Shown: positions 11,646-23,842 of the stretch, one piece after another | Layout: every line of letters starts with the position of its first letter | Position numbering within the stretch: the first letter of the stretch is position 1 | From: Nemophila menziesii | Lineage: Eukaryota; Streptophyta; Magnoliopsida; Boraginales; Hydrophyllaceae | Direction: 5' to 3' | Assembly (NCBI GenBank): GCA_029959085.1 | Contig: JARWIR010000024.1 | Location: 16,728,296-16,792,295, forward strand | Length of the DNA stretch: 64,000 nucleotides | The notes under the pieces: model-generated | Seen by the model: only the letters and a program-made list of their open reading frames with translations | What the model was told of the DNA's origin: nothing | Databases searched by the model: none | Made by a program: the position numbers and the translations under genes

Positions 11646-11959
11646 AAAATTAAATGGAATTATTATAAGTCAAATGAGAGTCAACTCACCAAAAAAATCC
11701 TCTCTAGCCATTCATACACTAATTTTTATTCCATCTTTTTCTTTTCACCCAAACACCACTTTTTAGCTTTTTTTCAACTTTTTGCTTCTTTTTCTTTCAG
11801 ATTTGGTGTTAATCCCAATAATCTGGGATCTAACAACTTATCTTTTCCTTTTTTTCCTCACATTCTCACCTTATCTCTCCTCCATCATCCACTACCGCCT
11901 CACTTCTCTTTTCTTTTCCTTTTATTTTCGTCTTTTTTCTTTTCACAGTTGACTCAAAA

Positions 11960-13168
11960 ATGACTAAAGTAATGAATTCATCAAAACTGAAAAATGTAAC
12001 GATGAGATCTATTAAACAACCGAAATCGAAAACTAAATACAGAGATATAACCAAAGAGATGATGTCGCTGAGTGTAGATCTGTTTAATACTCCTGAAGCG
12101 GCGAAAAGTGTTGAAGAAACTCACTCAAACATTCAAGTTATCAATGAAAATGAGGGTAAGAATGAAGGTATTCAAAGTATAGTTCAGATTGAAGGTGAAT
12201 CTAAGAGTGATTTCAAAGGAGTTAAGTGGTCGGTACTATTTGATGGATGTGCGAATCAGAAAATGAAGTTAGAACATCATGTACCAGAACAAATTGATGG
12301 GAAGAAGGTGATTAAGCCTCCAAGAGAAGTATTAGATTAAGGTTCTGAGCAATGGGTTAATTGTCTAATTGGTCAATTCATTGACTCACCGCCTCCTTTT
12401 TTTGCGATTGCTAATTTCGTACGCTTTCAATGGAATAAACTGGGTAAGGTGGAAATAAAATCGAATCAGAAATGAAGTGTAATTTTCAAGTTTGAGAATG
12501 AACAATACTATAGCAAAGCTCTTGAACAGTTATGGCATATAAACGGAAAACCACTTTTACTCAGGCCATGGAAAGAAGGTATGCAATTCGATAAAATTGA
12601 TGTATCAAGTATTCCTTTGTGGAATAAATTGAGTAATGTCCCGATGAACTTATGGACGCAAAAAGATTTAGGGTATGTTGCGAGTGGTGTAGGGGTTCCT
12701 ATACAAATGGATAGTGTTACAGAATCCAAAACAAGGCTTGGGTACGCTAGAGTTTGTGTAGAAGTAGACATCAAGGAGGAATTACCAGATAATGTGTATA
12801 TGGACATTGGACTGGATGAGCTACAAATTGTGAAAGTAGAATATGAATGGAGACCTTTAGTGTGTAAAAAATGCAGTAAGTTGGGGCATATAGAGAGTAA
12901 GTGCAATAATACTCAAAAAATCTGGGTGGCAAAAGATACAGTTGCAAGTAGTAAGGTTATTGATAAAGGGAAAAAAGTAGTAGAAGAATGGAGTGTTGTT
13001 AGAAATTCTAGAAGAAATGAGAACAATCAGGGTGAGACAAGTAATGTGGTATCAACTAATAAGTTTGAGAACCTACAAGACAGAGAAGGTAATGAGATTG
13101 ATCAAGATGTGCTAAATTTCATCAATCACAGTGGAGGTAGAGAGATAACTAGGTCACCTAATATATGA
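11960..13168 (+). pseudogene. LINE ORF1 (RNA-binding, DUF4283 + CCHC knuckle) with two in-frame stops
   Basis: A single frame from the ATG at 11960 spans about 402 codons, with TAA at 12338-12340 and TGA at 12473-12475. The Lys/Ser-rich N-terminus is followed by a DUF4283-type domain (about residues 125-230; WVNCLIGQF, LLLRPWKEG, VPMNLWTQKDLG) and a zinc knuckle CKKCSKLGHIESKC (C-x2-C-x4-H-x4-C, about residues 299-312). In plant L1 elements this protein coats the element RNA. The final TGA overlaps the ORF2 start codon in the sequence ATGA. Confidence 0.88.
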
Positions 13169-15404
13169 ATATTGTTGTGTGGAATGTTAGAGGCCTAAAT
13201 AATATCCTTCGACAATTAGATGTGAAGGAGTTTTTAATTAGTAATAAAGTTAGTATAATTGGGTTGGTTGAAACTAAGGTCAAGCTTCACAATTATCCTC
13301 AAATAATCAATGCACATTTCTCTCATCTAGAAATGTTGCATAACTATAATAAAGATGAGCATGGTAGTATTTGGTTATTATGGGACAAGAGTTATTCTGA
13401 AATCAATCTGGTGGAACAATCCTCTCAAGCAATGCTAGTTGAGTTGAAAGTTAATGGTCATGATGAGATTTATTACTTAGTAATAGTATATGCGAGTAAT
13501 GATGATAGAGTTCGAAAGAGTTTATGGGATGATATGGTTAGGTGGAGTAAGCTTTATGAGAAGAAGAAATTGTGTGTAATGGGTGATTTCAATGAGATCT
13601 TAAACATTAAAGATAGATTACATTGTACTGAACTATATAAAGGTGCTATGGAGTTTGTAGATTGTATTGAAGATTCTAATTTGTATGAGCATAACTATGG
13701 TGGACAGTATTTCACATGGACTAATAAGAATAGGAGTGATCTTATTCGTGATAGTAAAATTGATAGAATTTTCATCAACACTGAGTGGTTAGATAAAATT
13801 GATTCTAGTGTGATAATACACCCTCCATCTACTTCAGATCATTTCACTTTTAAGTTAACATCAAATGGAATGAAGAAGTACTATCCAAGTCAGTTCAAGT
13901 TTTTCAACATTTGGACCACACATGATAAGTACCTTGATACAATTAGAGAAGCTTGGAATCTGAATGTTAAAGAAAATGAGATGTTTAAAGTTTGTATGAA
14001 ATTGAAAAATATCAAGAAGGCTCTCACAAAGTTCAATAAAATGTACTTCAGAAGGAATTCAAATGAGATTGATCAAATTAAAACTCAACTTGATAAAGTG
14101 ACGTTAAAAATAATGAGTGGAGATACAGAGTTGAGCTTATTATAGTAAGAGAAGTTTCTTACAAATGAATTAGATAAAGCCATGATTATTCAATATAATA
14201 TACTTGAACAAAAGGCTAAATGTACCTTTACTGATGACATGGATTGTAACTCTTCTTATTTTTACAGATTAATTAAAGGAAGAGTGGGAAAGAATACTAT
14301 AACTATGATTGTCAATGAAGATGGAGAAGAAATTACCAAACCTGAGCTTATAAAGGAAGAGTTTGTTAAATTTTATAAAAATCTTCTGGGCACTAAAGAT
14401 GTGAATGAAGAAGTTTGCTCGAATTATGTGATCAAAGAAGTAATCAATTCACAACTTACTGAAGAACAGAGAAATGACTTAGTTGCTCCTATCACAAGTA
14501 AAGAAATCAAAGATGCTCTGTTCTCTATCAATGAGAACAAGAGCCCAGGCCCAGATGGAATTAATTCAGGATTCTTCAAAGCCTCTTGGAACATAGTGGG
14601 AGAAGACTTTACTAAAGCTATAAAACAATGTTTAGATAATGGGAAAATGCTCACACAAATTAATGCTACAAACATAGTACTTATACCCAAGGAGAAGAAG
14701 CCTTCAAGTGTCAAAAAATTTAGGCCAATCTCATGTACAAACACAAGCTACAAAACACTTTCAAAGGTTATCTGCGCAAGGTTGAAGAAGGTATTAAGCT
14801 CAATCATTTCCCTTAACCAAGCAGCCTATGTAGGTGGAAGGTATATAAGTGATAACATACTGGTGGCACAAGAAGTTGTTCTAGGATATGAGAAAAAAGG
14901 TTTAGAACCCAGATGCACAATAAATCTAGACTTACAGAAAGCTTATGACAGTCTAAATTGGAGCTTTTTGATCAACACGTTAAGAGCTTGTAATTTCCCA
15001 AGCAAGTTTATTGAATGGATAAGGATGTGTGTCTGCACAACTACATATTTTATATGTATAAATGGAGAAGCTTGTGGATTTTTTAAAGGAAAGAGAGGGT
15101 TGAGACAAGGGGACCCTCTCTCTCTCCTTATTTATTTGCAATTAGTATGGAAGTTTTTACAGGTTTGTTTAATCATCTGTCAAGAAGGAAAGAATTTGAT
15201 TATCACTACAGGTGTAAGGAGATTGAATTAAATCACATGGTATTTGCTGATGATCTTCTAACTTTTTTCAAAGCTAATGTTAAATCGTCTATTGAAGTTA
15301 AAGGAGCACTTGATATCTTTACTAGGATGTCTGGACTCACTATTAATCATCAAAAAAGCAAGTTATATTTTGGAAGAACAGAAATGAAAGTACAAAAAGA
15401 TATT
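13165..15404 (+). pseudogene. LINE ORF2, 5' part: AP endonuclease and reverse transcriptase
   Basis: The N-terminal endonuclease keeps its key residues: NVRG at the start, Glu36 in LVETK, Asp141 and Asn143 in MGDFNE, and the terminal SDH (224-226). A TAG at 14143-14145 interrupts the linker. Reverse-transcriptase motifs follow: KSPGPDG, FRPIS, NLDLQKAYDSLNW, GLRQGDPLS and, after a frameshift, FADD (15243-15254). The shift lies in a CT run (15113-15126), where two extra bases explain the change from QGDPLSLLIY to the expected family sequence. The gypsy element is inserted after the Ile codon at 15402-15404, in the RT C-terminal region; the ORF resumes at 25394. Confidence 0.92.
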
Positions 15405-16951
15405 TGGTGTCGCCTAGGGTGTGATAAAAATAAGATAAATAAAGTCTAGAAAACTACGCACTCTCACCCTAGACATGCACAGTACTGCAAGTATTACAGG
15501 ACGTGTGCAAGTTTTAGTTAGTAAGTTGAGTTCGTTCTCAGGGACTTAAGTGTGCTAGTCGGATAGGTAACAATAACGAGTAAGCAATAATTAATTAAAA
15601 GACATAAAATAAAAGAAGTAGAATTTCGAAATTACTAATTAAAACTAGGAAAATAAAGACAATAAAATAAATACGAAGAATATGAGATGAGAAATATAGC
15701 TTAGGTTTTGCTAGTATGCACTAATCCTTCTAATTCTTTCTATTAGATCTAGTTTATAAGGGAGAATATTAGCTCTTGTATACTTAGTCAGGATTCTAAA
15801 TTCCCATACCTTAGACCTTGAGAGCGACTAAGGGGGCTACGGCACAACCAAGACGTGGTTTAAAATAGGGTTATCAAGCGCTACCAAGGCCCTAAGCAAA
15901 CACTTCAATCAATTGGTGATATGGTGATTAAAACAAACCCTAATGACTATCTAGTTAGAATCATGTTTTGTCAGAACTAATATCGACACTAGACGTTATG
16001 TGGTGTTTCAATAATTAGACACCCAGCTATGGTGATCATCTAACTACTATTAAGGTAATCCTATACTCGTGCACTAGCAAGGAAAACAATCATTAAATCA
16101 AAACACATAATCAAATATAAGGGTAAGCAGCTAATATCAATTTAAAACATATAATTCCCAAAGAACTTAGATAGAAGAATTAGAATTCATAGATTATACA
16201 TGATGCAAAACCCAAGCTATGGGAGGTTTAGTTCATACCCGATGGAAATAAACTAAAAGAAATTACTAAAGACATCATCTTGCTCTCTACAATAAACTGG
16301 AAGAATAAAACCTTAAGAACTAATTACTATGATGCAAGGATTGCTAGGATTTTTTTACAAGTGATATAAGGGTGTATTTATAGGTGTTTAGAAGCCCTAA
16401 TTCGTTTTCTTGAGGGAGAGGTAAAGTAGTGGACTCCAAGCCCAACTCAAATTTGTATGGAAATAAAGATAAATGCTGCTGACTTGTTTTGAGCATATCT
16501 TCTTCGTTATTGGTCGGTTTTTGCTCCATAATATACCAAAAGAATCCTCAGCGAATTATCTACGCCCCTATGAAAGGAATTTACCAAAATCGGCTTCCTT
16601 GTAATAGTAATCACCACTTCTTTAGGCGTGTGCTGCAGAATCTCAGATTTAGGCAGCTTTTCCTTTTCCATATTTTTAGCTTTTGTTTCCTTATCTCCAA
16701 TTACCATGCTAATCTCTTTCCATAAGTTGTAGTCTTTGACTTGGACTCTAATAAATCTCCATAATTATCTTTAAAGCTTCACACTAAATAAACAATCAAA
16801 CCCAATATGCTCTAAAAATATTATTTTACTAAATCAAGACTCAAAATAGGAAAGTGCACTATTTCTCAAGAAAATCGACATTTATGACTTCTAAATCACT
16901 AAAAATGATGTCTCATCCTAATATAAATCTATCACAAATGAGGAGACATCA
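15405..16951 (-). repeat. 3' LTR of the Athila-like element
   Basis: Begins TGGTGTCGCC and ends GAGACATCA on the plus strand, so it has TG...CA ends, and is preceded by the target-site base run ATATT. It is nearly identical to 23843-25388. The polypurine tract adjoins it on the right (minus-strand 5' side), which identifies this as the 3' LTR. Confidence 0.95.
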
Positions 16952-16954
16952 AGA

Positions 16955-16968
16955 CCCCCAACTCAAAG
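16955..16968 (-). other. Polypurine tract and ORF-free 3' region (to 18529)
   Basis: On the minus strand the sequence CTTTGAGTTGGGGG directly precedes TCT and the 3' LTR, as expected of the polypurine tract that primes plus-strand DNA. The same 13-14 base motif recurs at 18409-18422 and at 19740-19753. The stretch 16969-18529 between this tract and ORF2 contains no credible coding region. Confidence 0.85.
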
Positions 16969-18529
16969 TTGTATCGTCCCGATACAATAAAGATAAAAAC
17001 AAAGGGAAGTCTATAAATACACACTTATAAAATTCTCAATACAATGGGAAGAACATAGCAGAATATATAGAATAAACCTAAAGCACATAACTCAGAAAAT
17101 TTCATGCAATAATATTTATAAACTACATACCTGTACACTTCTCATATCAACAGTCAACACGGCTTGAATTCAAGATCAGATTAGTTTCGCAATGTAAGAA
17201 GGATTGGGACTTTACTCAGTTCCCAAAGGAAGCTATAGATTGTTCATCAAACCTCACTAGTATTCAAAGATCCACTCAACTAATCTCTAATGGCTCAATC
17301 ACTTCTCAATTACATAGCAAAGAATCACAAGGTCTTTAAGGTTGTAATTTAGGCTTAGGGACGGTATGATAGTATATTTGGATAATTTAGAGTGAGCTTT
17401 TGGCTCTCTCCTCACTAGCCATCAACGAATCGCCCTAGAGCTTGAGTTACTCTCATGAAACGTTTCTCACTCAACCCAATGAATTCCTTGATGCACAATT
17501 TTGCATCCCCAATAACCCAATTAAAGCATAAGATGTTCACATAAAAATCCACTTTGCCGGTCCGAATATATATATTTTATTTTCAAATCAATTTCGTAAG
17601 CTATGACCCTCTTTTAATGTTGAGATACCACGCTAATTTTCTCATATATATATTTTTCTTTTAATGCCCTTGTTGGCAAATTAGCTCGTAGCTTCTTTTT
17701 CATTCACTATTACCCCGGCAAAGGGTTACAATAAAAATTTGTGAATCATCATCAATATAAAGCACAAGCACAATTAATAAGCTTAAAAATCCCAACCCAA
17801 TAACAATTCCCATAATGGTGGACCCACCACCCCAAACTCAAGCTCTAAAACAACTGTCTATGCATCGCGATTCGAGTGCGTGTCATATGGAAAAGTCCTA
17901 TAATCTAAAGGGATATGGCTTATAACGTGTTTCAATAAAAAGCTTTAGAAAGGCTAGAAGGGTGCAGAGAAGGATATAGCATATAAATCAAAATAACAAG
18001 GTGAGAAGGTATAAAAAGGTTTCAAAGGCTTCAAATATGAAGGAACCGCCTTAATCACTTTCTACACTATGTAATTTCGTTATTTTCTTACCTTTAGCAC
18101 TTTCATCAAATGGGTTTTCAACTAGCTTAGATCTCACTGCCTACACACTTCTCAAGGTTCCCTGAGATCGAACATACTTTCTATCGCATTGCTCACTAAT
18201 CTTTTTTTACTATCAACGTGTGTTTTCCTGCAAATACTCAAAGCATACAAATAAAATAGCTCATAAACATACTACTTACTATCATCAATTCACTGAGCTT
18301 ATGCTTTAAAGCTATTAAACACACTCTACATCTAATTCCCATGTATCAAAAATTTTAATTTCTACCTAAAAACAGAAAAATGGAGATGAGAGACAACGAA
18401 TCCCCACACCCCCAACTCAAAAATGAGTCGTGTCCCCACGACTCGAAAAAGACTCGAAACAGAAATTAAAATTAGCAGATAAACATAGTTACATAAATGG
18501 TAAGGAAGAAAGAGAACATACTCTCGAGG

Positions 18530-19729
18530 CTATTGCCTCGCATCATTGATATCCAAGGTTGGAAATGCTGAACCTTTCGTTAATTGCTCGAGGAGTTTCA
18601 TGATGTGCACTTGATTAGCGTTGATTTGTGCCACATCGTTGACTAAAGAAGTTTGAGCTGCTTCGAATTTTGTTAAACGCTCCTCCATCTTCTCTTGCCA
18701 ATTTTGCTCCTTTTCTTCTTTCGAGACTTGCGTAGAACCCGCTCTTCGAAAGATATCCTTGATCCAAGCATTATCAATATCACATGTCTTAAATTCGAGT
18801 TTCTCTTCTTCACCCAATGTAACATTCGCTTTTCGCACAAGACACGTGATCACAGTAGGAAATTTAACATTATAAACTGATTTAGGAGAAACCGAAAATC
18901 GTATCACCTCCTCATAGATCAACTGTGCCACATCTACTTCTTCTCCTCTCAAAATACAGTCCAAAAGTAGAGCGTACTTCATAGTCACATCCAAAGTTCG
19001 TGTGTTCCCAAAAACATTAGGAATAAGGAAATTGTTCAAAAATATCGCATCCGATTGAAGATATTTGTAAGGCCAAGGTGCCTTCAATTCTCCCTTATGT
19101 GATTGCACTTTCTCCTTGTCCAATACATGCTCAAAAAGTAATTCCTTATCAAAGATTTTTCGTTTAGCAACCGCTTCTTCAAATTTGCAATAACCTTTCA
19201 ATTTCTTAAACTTGAAGTGGTTTCTAATCTCCTCAACTGTGAAAGGAACTAGCTTTCCTCTAATCGGAACACAACTTTTATTATCTCGGCTAAAGAGGCC
19301 TAAATATAATTCCAAAACTAACTCATGACATAATTCAGAATGTCTTACCATGAACGTAGACCAACCCAATTTCTCGCCAAGCTCTAAGAATCTTTTGTAT
19401 TCTCCTGTACCAATTTCTTCCTTGAATACTTTATCATAAGCAAAAGGTAGTTCTTTCAATTGTTTCTCTGCAGAAGCTTTCAGGGCCCTTGAAGCTTCCT
19501 CTTTCTCCTTGGGTGTAGGACCTTGTGGAAGTTGTGTTTTCTCCTTTGCATAAAAGTAAAGCTTTGTACCATTACGATCACACAAAGTTATACCTCCTTC
19601 TTCAACTTTATCTTTACCCTTTGAATTAGAACTAGAACCTTTGTAATTTGATTTCTTCTTGATTAAATCCAATCCCTTGCTTTTATTCACCTCCCTCTTG
19701 TTAGCTAATATTGTTGTTCTATTAGTCAT
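18530..19729 (-). CDS. Athila-type ORF2, 'putative plant transposon protein' domain, 399 aa
   Basis: The frame is open from the ATG at 19729 to a stop at 18530; an in-frame TTG six bases upstream is a less likely start. The N-terminus is Lys/Ser-rich. The central region (GWSTFMVRHSEL, ELYLGLFSRD, RGKLVPFTVEEI, CLVRKANV) matches the domain called putative plant transposon protein, common in Athila elements and their derivatives, where it often follows pol. A predicted coiled-coil segment (about 335-385, rich in Glu, Lys, Gln and hydrophobic heptads) ends the protein. Its role is not established. No signal peptide or transmembrane helix typical of an envelope protein is seen. Unlike gag, this ORF is uninterrupted, which could mean it is still maintained or simply that it is young. 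Confidence 0.8.
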   Translation of the reverse strand: MTNRTTILANKREVNKSKGLDLIKKKSNYKGSSSNSKGKDKVEEGGITLCDRNGTKLYFYAKEKTQLPQGPTPKEKEEASRALKASAEKQLKELPFAYDKVFKEEIGTGEYKRFLELGEKLGWSTFMVRHSELCHELVLELYLGLFSRDNKSCVPIRGKLVPFTVEEIRNHFKFKKLKGYCKFEEAVAKRKIFDKELLFEHVLDKEKVQSHKGELKAPWPYKYLQSDAIFLNNFLIPNVFGNTRTLDVTMKYALLLDCILRGEEVDVAQLIYEEVIRFSVSPKSVYNVKFPTVITCLVRKANVTLGEEEKLEFKTCDIDNAWIKDIFRRAGSTQVSKEEKEQNWQEKMEERLTKFEAAQTSLVNDVAQINANQVHIMKLLEQLTKGSAFPTLDINDARQ

Positions 19730-20164
19730 CCTCAATTAACCCCCAACTCAAAGCTTTAGCAACCCTTGAAATTTGAACTTGGAAATTTTTGGTTGAACAA
19801 GCTTGATTTGGCTTAAGATAGTTGAATTGATGATGAATATCTATGTGGGTGAGGTGGATTTTTAATGGGTAGGCTTGGATTTAAGAAATTGTAGGATGAA
19901 TTTGTGAAAATTTGAGCTTATGATTCTTCAATTTGATGGATTTGGTGAGGATTGGGTGCTTGAATTTCTCTTGTAATGATGTGGAGAGAAGGTTTGATGT
20001 GTTTTTCTTGATGATTGGGTAGTGTTTTGATGATTGGTGAAGGTTTTTATGAGCTTTAATGGAGTTGGGAGAGTTTTGGAGAAGAGAAATAGGCTTAAGG
20101 TTTATGAAATTCGGGCTAATGAGCATTATACCTCTTTATAACCTTGAATCCCGTAGCTTTCTCT

Positions 20165-20560
20165 CTCTGGCGGCGCCGTGCGGACCATAGGCGCGTACTA
20201 GGGGGTACACCGCATGGGTGCACCGCAGCTTCTGTAGCGTAAAAATTTTTGCCTCGGCAAGATACCCGTGGTAGCACCCCGTAGCACGGGTTTTAGGCAT
20301 GCGGTGTAGGGCACGGACTAGGGTCCGGTGTACCGCACCATCTGATGCTACAAATTTTTTAGCTTCGTCAATAAACACGTGGTAGCATCCCGTGGTACGG
20401 GTTTTGGCCGTGCGGTGCATGGCACGGACTAGGGTCCAGTGTACCGTAGCCAACAACTCCAAAAATTTTCGTCTCGGTATAAAACTCGTGGCATCAACCC
20501 GTGGCACGGGTTTCTTCCTCTGCGGTATACCGTGTCTGAGGTCCGGTATACCGCAACCCT
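20165..20560. repeat. ~110 bp tandem array inside the Athila-like element
   Basis: The marker word GGTGTACCGC (with variants GGTGCACCGC, AGTGTACCGT and GGTATACCGC) starts at 20217, 20327, 20438 and 20545, giving periods of 110, 111 and 107. Each unit also contains CGTGGTAGCATCCCGTGG and GCACGGACTAGGGTCC or variants. The array is clearly more GC-rich than its surroundings and lies between the protease/integrase-tail ORF and ORF2. A 123-codon minus-strand frame across it is a by-product of the repeats. Confidence 0.9.
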
Positions 20561-20785
20561 GCTTTAGCTTCTCCGAAATTTTTTGTTTCTTCCCTAACTC
20601 GTTTTCTCCAATACCTAAGCATCACAAAGCACTAATACCTTTCTCAAATATGCAATATCAACTAAAAACAACTAAACTAAACATAAACTAGAAACGTAAA
20701 AGACATAAAAACATAAAAAATTGCGGGTTGTCTCCCGTACAACACTTTTATTTAACGTCTTTCAAAGTTAGACGCGTTACCTCTA

Positions 20786-23594
20786 TCAAGATTTGCGAAT
20801 ATAGCCTCCCGAACAACGAGTTAGGCTATGAACGTCAACTAGTCTGCGCTTGATCCCAGTTTTGGGTCGAATTTCTATCACCTTGGCTGAAACAACCTTA
20901 GTGACAATGAATGGTCCCATCCACGAGTCTTTGAAACTTCGTGGCCTATTCTCGCGTTTGTGAGCTTTCCATAGAACTTCATGGTCAACCCCAAACTCAA
21001 TGTTTGGCTCAGTATCCACAGGATTTAAGTGGATCTTCTCAGGAGGGACTTTGTGATGTGAAAGGCTGTGGATGACAGGAACGGCAACATCTAACTTCCT
21101 CGGTTTCTTACCCAAGACATAGAAGGTCTCGGATACATTCTTTGCATGAAGGGTAATGGTCCCTTCTTGGAAGTTGATGACACTTCGACTTGTGGCCATG
21201 AAAGGCCGTCCAAGTATGATTGGAACCTGCTTATCTGCATCAAACTCAAGAATAACAAAGTCAGTAGGGATGGCGATATTACCTGCACGGACTAAAACGT
21301 CCTCAACTGTTCCCCATGTCCTTTTAACCTAGTCGTCAGCGAACTGCAACTTCACTGGAGTTTTCTCTGATTTCTGAAGTCCAAGTCTCTCGAACACGGA
21401 CTTAGGCATAAGATTCACACCAAAGCCCACATCATACATAGCTTTCACCTTGAGCATACCATTAATTTGAATAGGAAGGTTGAAACTTCCCGGATCTTTA
21501 ATCTTTGTTGGTAGCTCTCTTTCACTTCTTCTTGAAACCCCCAGGTTCTCTCTTGGGATCTCTACACTCGCTTCTTTCTCAGGAATAACTTGCGTAAAAA
21601 CTTGTTGCGGTGTAAGTCCTTTCTTTGCGATCTCAAGCATTTGGGCGTTGATATTTTCGGGTTTGTACGCCTCTACAAATGTCTTGAGTACAGTGTTATC
21701 CTTAGGATGTGTATCAGGAATAGTTGATGACACTGGTTGAACAATAGGTGGCGATTCCACCTTCTCTTCTTCTTTCTCTTCTTGCACAGCAGGTGCAACT
21801 TCATCTTCAATTTTTGATTCCTCCTCTGAGGCTTCTTTCTCTTTCTCTCTAGCCAGCTCAGCTTGATAATCCATAACCGATCGTATTTCCTCTTGCATCT
21901 TCTTCAAAAGTTGTATAAACTCGGCTTTCTCTTGATCGTCCTCCACATAAACCTCAGAACAGTCAGATTCCACGGGGCTAGACTTGGTTGGTTCTTCTTC
22001 GGTACTCGGAACTTCCACGGCACTAACGGCAGCATGCGGTACTTCCTTCTCTTCTTCAATTTCAAGGCAAATAGCCTTACAAGCTTCGAACCCAACATTG
22101 TTTTCACCTCCTTCGATTGCCTTCACTTCCTTCTGTTCCATTAAATTTGTTAAAACTTTGTTTAACTGTTCTACTTGAGTACCTAAAATCTGAAGTGCGA
22201 CATCTTGTCCTCGGACCTTCTCTTCCTGGGCGTTCATACTTGTGGTCAAACGGTGCAAGGCTTGTATTATTTGTTGATTGTCCATAGATCCTTCTTGAGG
22301 ATACTGAGGTAAAGCTTTCTGATCTAACGAATCGGTGTAAGCATCTTGAACAGGTTGTTGAGGGGGAGAAGGTCTATTTTGATATTGATTTTGGTACTGA
22401 CCTCTCGGTTGGAAAGAGTTGTCCTGGGGTCGTGGTTGATAATGACCAGGATTAGCGGCCCCTTGTGGATTTGAATACTGCATACCCGGATGGTTTCGGT
22501 TACCCCATTGATAACCTCCGCGGTTGGATATAAAGTAAACAGATTGTGGATTTGATTCGCACTCTTCCCATGTATGATTATTAACCCCACATTGTTGACA
22601 ACCTTGTGCTTCTTGTACTACGTTTGCAGCGGCTAAATTCTTTTGCGTCTCTAACTTCAGCTCTTTGATTTGATTTTCTAATGCGGATATTTGAGCTGAG
22701 TTTGCAGTTTCTGCATCTAAACGAAGCGTTCCTCGGGTCTTTGCTACAGAAGCTCGTGTTGAAGGCCAACTTCTTTCATGTTCCATAATATTTTCTAAAA
22801 CCTCGGAAGCTTCATTATGATTCATGGACACAAAATTACCCTTTCCAATGTTATCCACCTTCTCTCTACCTTTATCATTAAGACCTTCATAGAATATAGC
22901 AAGTTGTAGAGAAGGGGTATAACCATGGAGCGGACATCTAGCTAATTTCTGTTGAAACCTTGTCAATGACTCTCCCACTGTTTCTCCATCTTCTTGACAA
23001 AATCTTGCAAGCTCGGTTTGATCTTTGAGCCTCATGCTTTTCGGATAAAAACGGTTAAAGAACGCGGTTTGAAGTTTTGTCCAAGAATTAATTGTTCCAT
23101 GTGGTTGTCTTTCTAGCCAATCGCTAGCTCTACCGGTCAAGAAGAACGAAAACATATGAGAATACAGTTGCTCGCATGTAATGCCAGGAGTAAAATAGGC
23201 ATCACAAATCTGCATGAACTTCTGAATCGATCTTACCGGATCTTGAATTGATGTACCATTGTAGAGTCCAAAACTTTGAAATTGACTAAGCATACCCGGA
23301 TCGGGTCTAAATTTGATATTTTGGATCTCTGGAGGACGGTAACCGATTGGTTGAACATGAAACGGCACATGAAGACCAGGGGGGTCTTGTTGTACTTGAT
23401 TCTGTTGATTAACGTTATTCTGCCCATTACCTCCTCCTAACAGGATATTGTTGTTGTCCTTGTACACCAGGTGGATCGTGTTGTTGGATCCCAGGTGGAT
23501 CTTGCTGTAGTCCACCAGGTGGCGGTGGTGGTGGTGGACCTCTAGGATTTACTCCAAGTTGGTCATCAAGTAGTGGATCTTGATGGGCTGCCAT
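20786..23594 (-). pseudogene. Gag-protease polyprotein with a C-terminal integrase-like tail; frameshift and amber stop
   Basis: The likely start is ATG 23594 (MAAHQDPLLDD, then a Pro run). A frameshift at about 23430-23470 leads into the long frame that ends at 21329. In that frame are the Retrotrans_gag core (GLYNGTSIQDP, RASDWLERQP, FFNRFYPKS), a zinc knuckle CQQCGVNNHTWEEC, an acidic Glu/Lys-rich linker and a retropepsin start (AMYDVGFGVNLMP, catalytic Asp kept but the following residues altered). An in-frame TAG at 21329-21331 interrupts the protease; the same frame then continues through VPIILGRPF (flap/C-terminal protease motif) to 20786. Its last 70 residues include SWMGPFIVTKV and IEIRPKTG, which resemble the C-terminal tail of gypsy integrases. 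RT, RNase H and the integrase core between them are missing. Confidence 0.85.
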
Positions 23595-23817
23595 TACTCT
23601 TCTCAAGGATCTTTCCTCACGAACACGTTTGTTGTAAACTCTGAAGCTCCTCTCAGGCTACGGTAACGGAGGCCAAGAATTAAACATTGTGAAACCTGAA
23701 AAAGACTAAAGCAAACCACAAGCTTAAATCCGGAAAAATAAAAACTAAAAACTGAAAATAAAAACTAATTAAAAACTACTACTCGAAATAGATAACCCAC
23801 ACGCTCACGAGACACAA

Positions 23818-23836
23818 GTCCCCGGCAGCGGCGCCA
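23818..23836 (-). promoter_or_regulatory. Primer-binding site of the Athila-like element
   Basis: On the minus strand TGGCGCCGCTGCCGGGGAC lies six bases inside the 5' LTR boundary. This is the TGGCGCC-type site that Athila-group elements use for tRNA priming of minus-strand DNA. The primer is commonly given as tRNA-Asp in this group; I did not check complementarity against a tRNA sequence. Confidence 0.85.
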
Positions 23837-23842
23837 AAAACT

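Noticed and set aside
16344..16725. Short frames occurring identically at 24781-25162
   Set aside because: They lie in the two LTRs of one element; the duplication is the LTR pair, not a gene family.
18530..19729. Retroviral-type envelope gene
   Set aside because: No signal peptide, transmembrane helix or cleavage motif; the Athila ORF2 domain fits better.
20136..20507. 123-codon minus-strand frame with internal repeats
   Set aside because: Lies on the 110 bp tandem array; repeated residues mirror the DNA repeat and no domain is seen.
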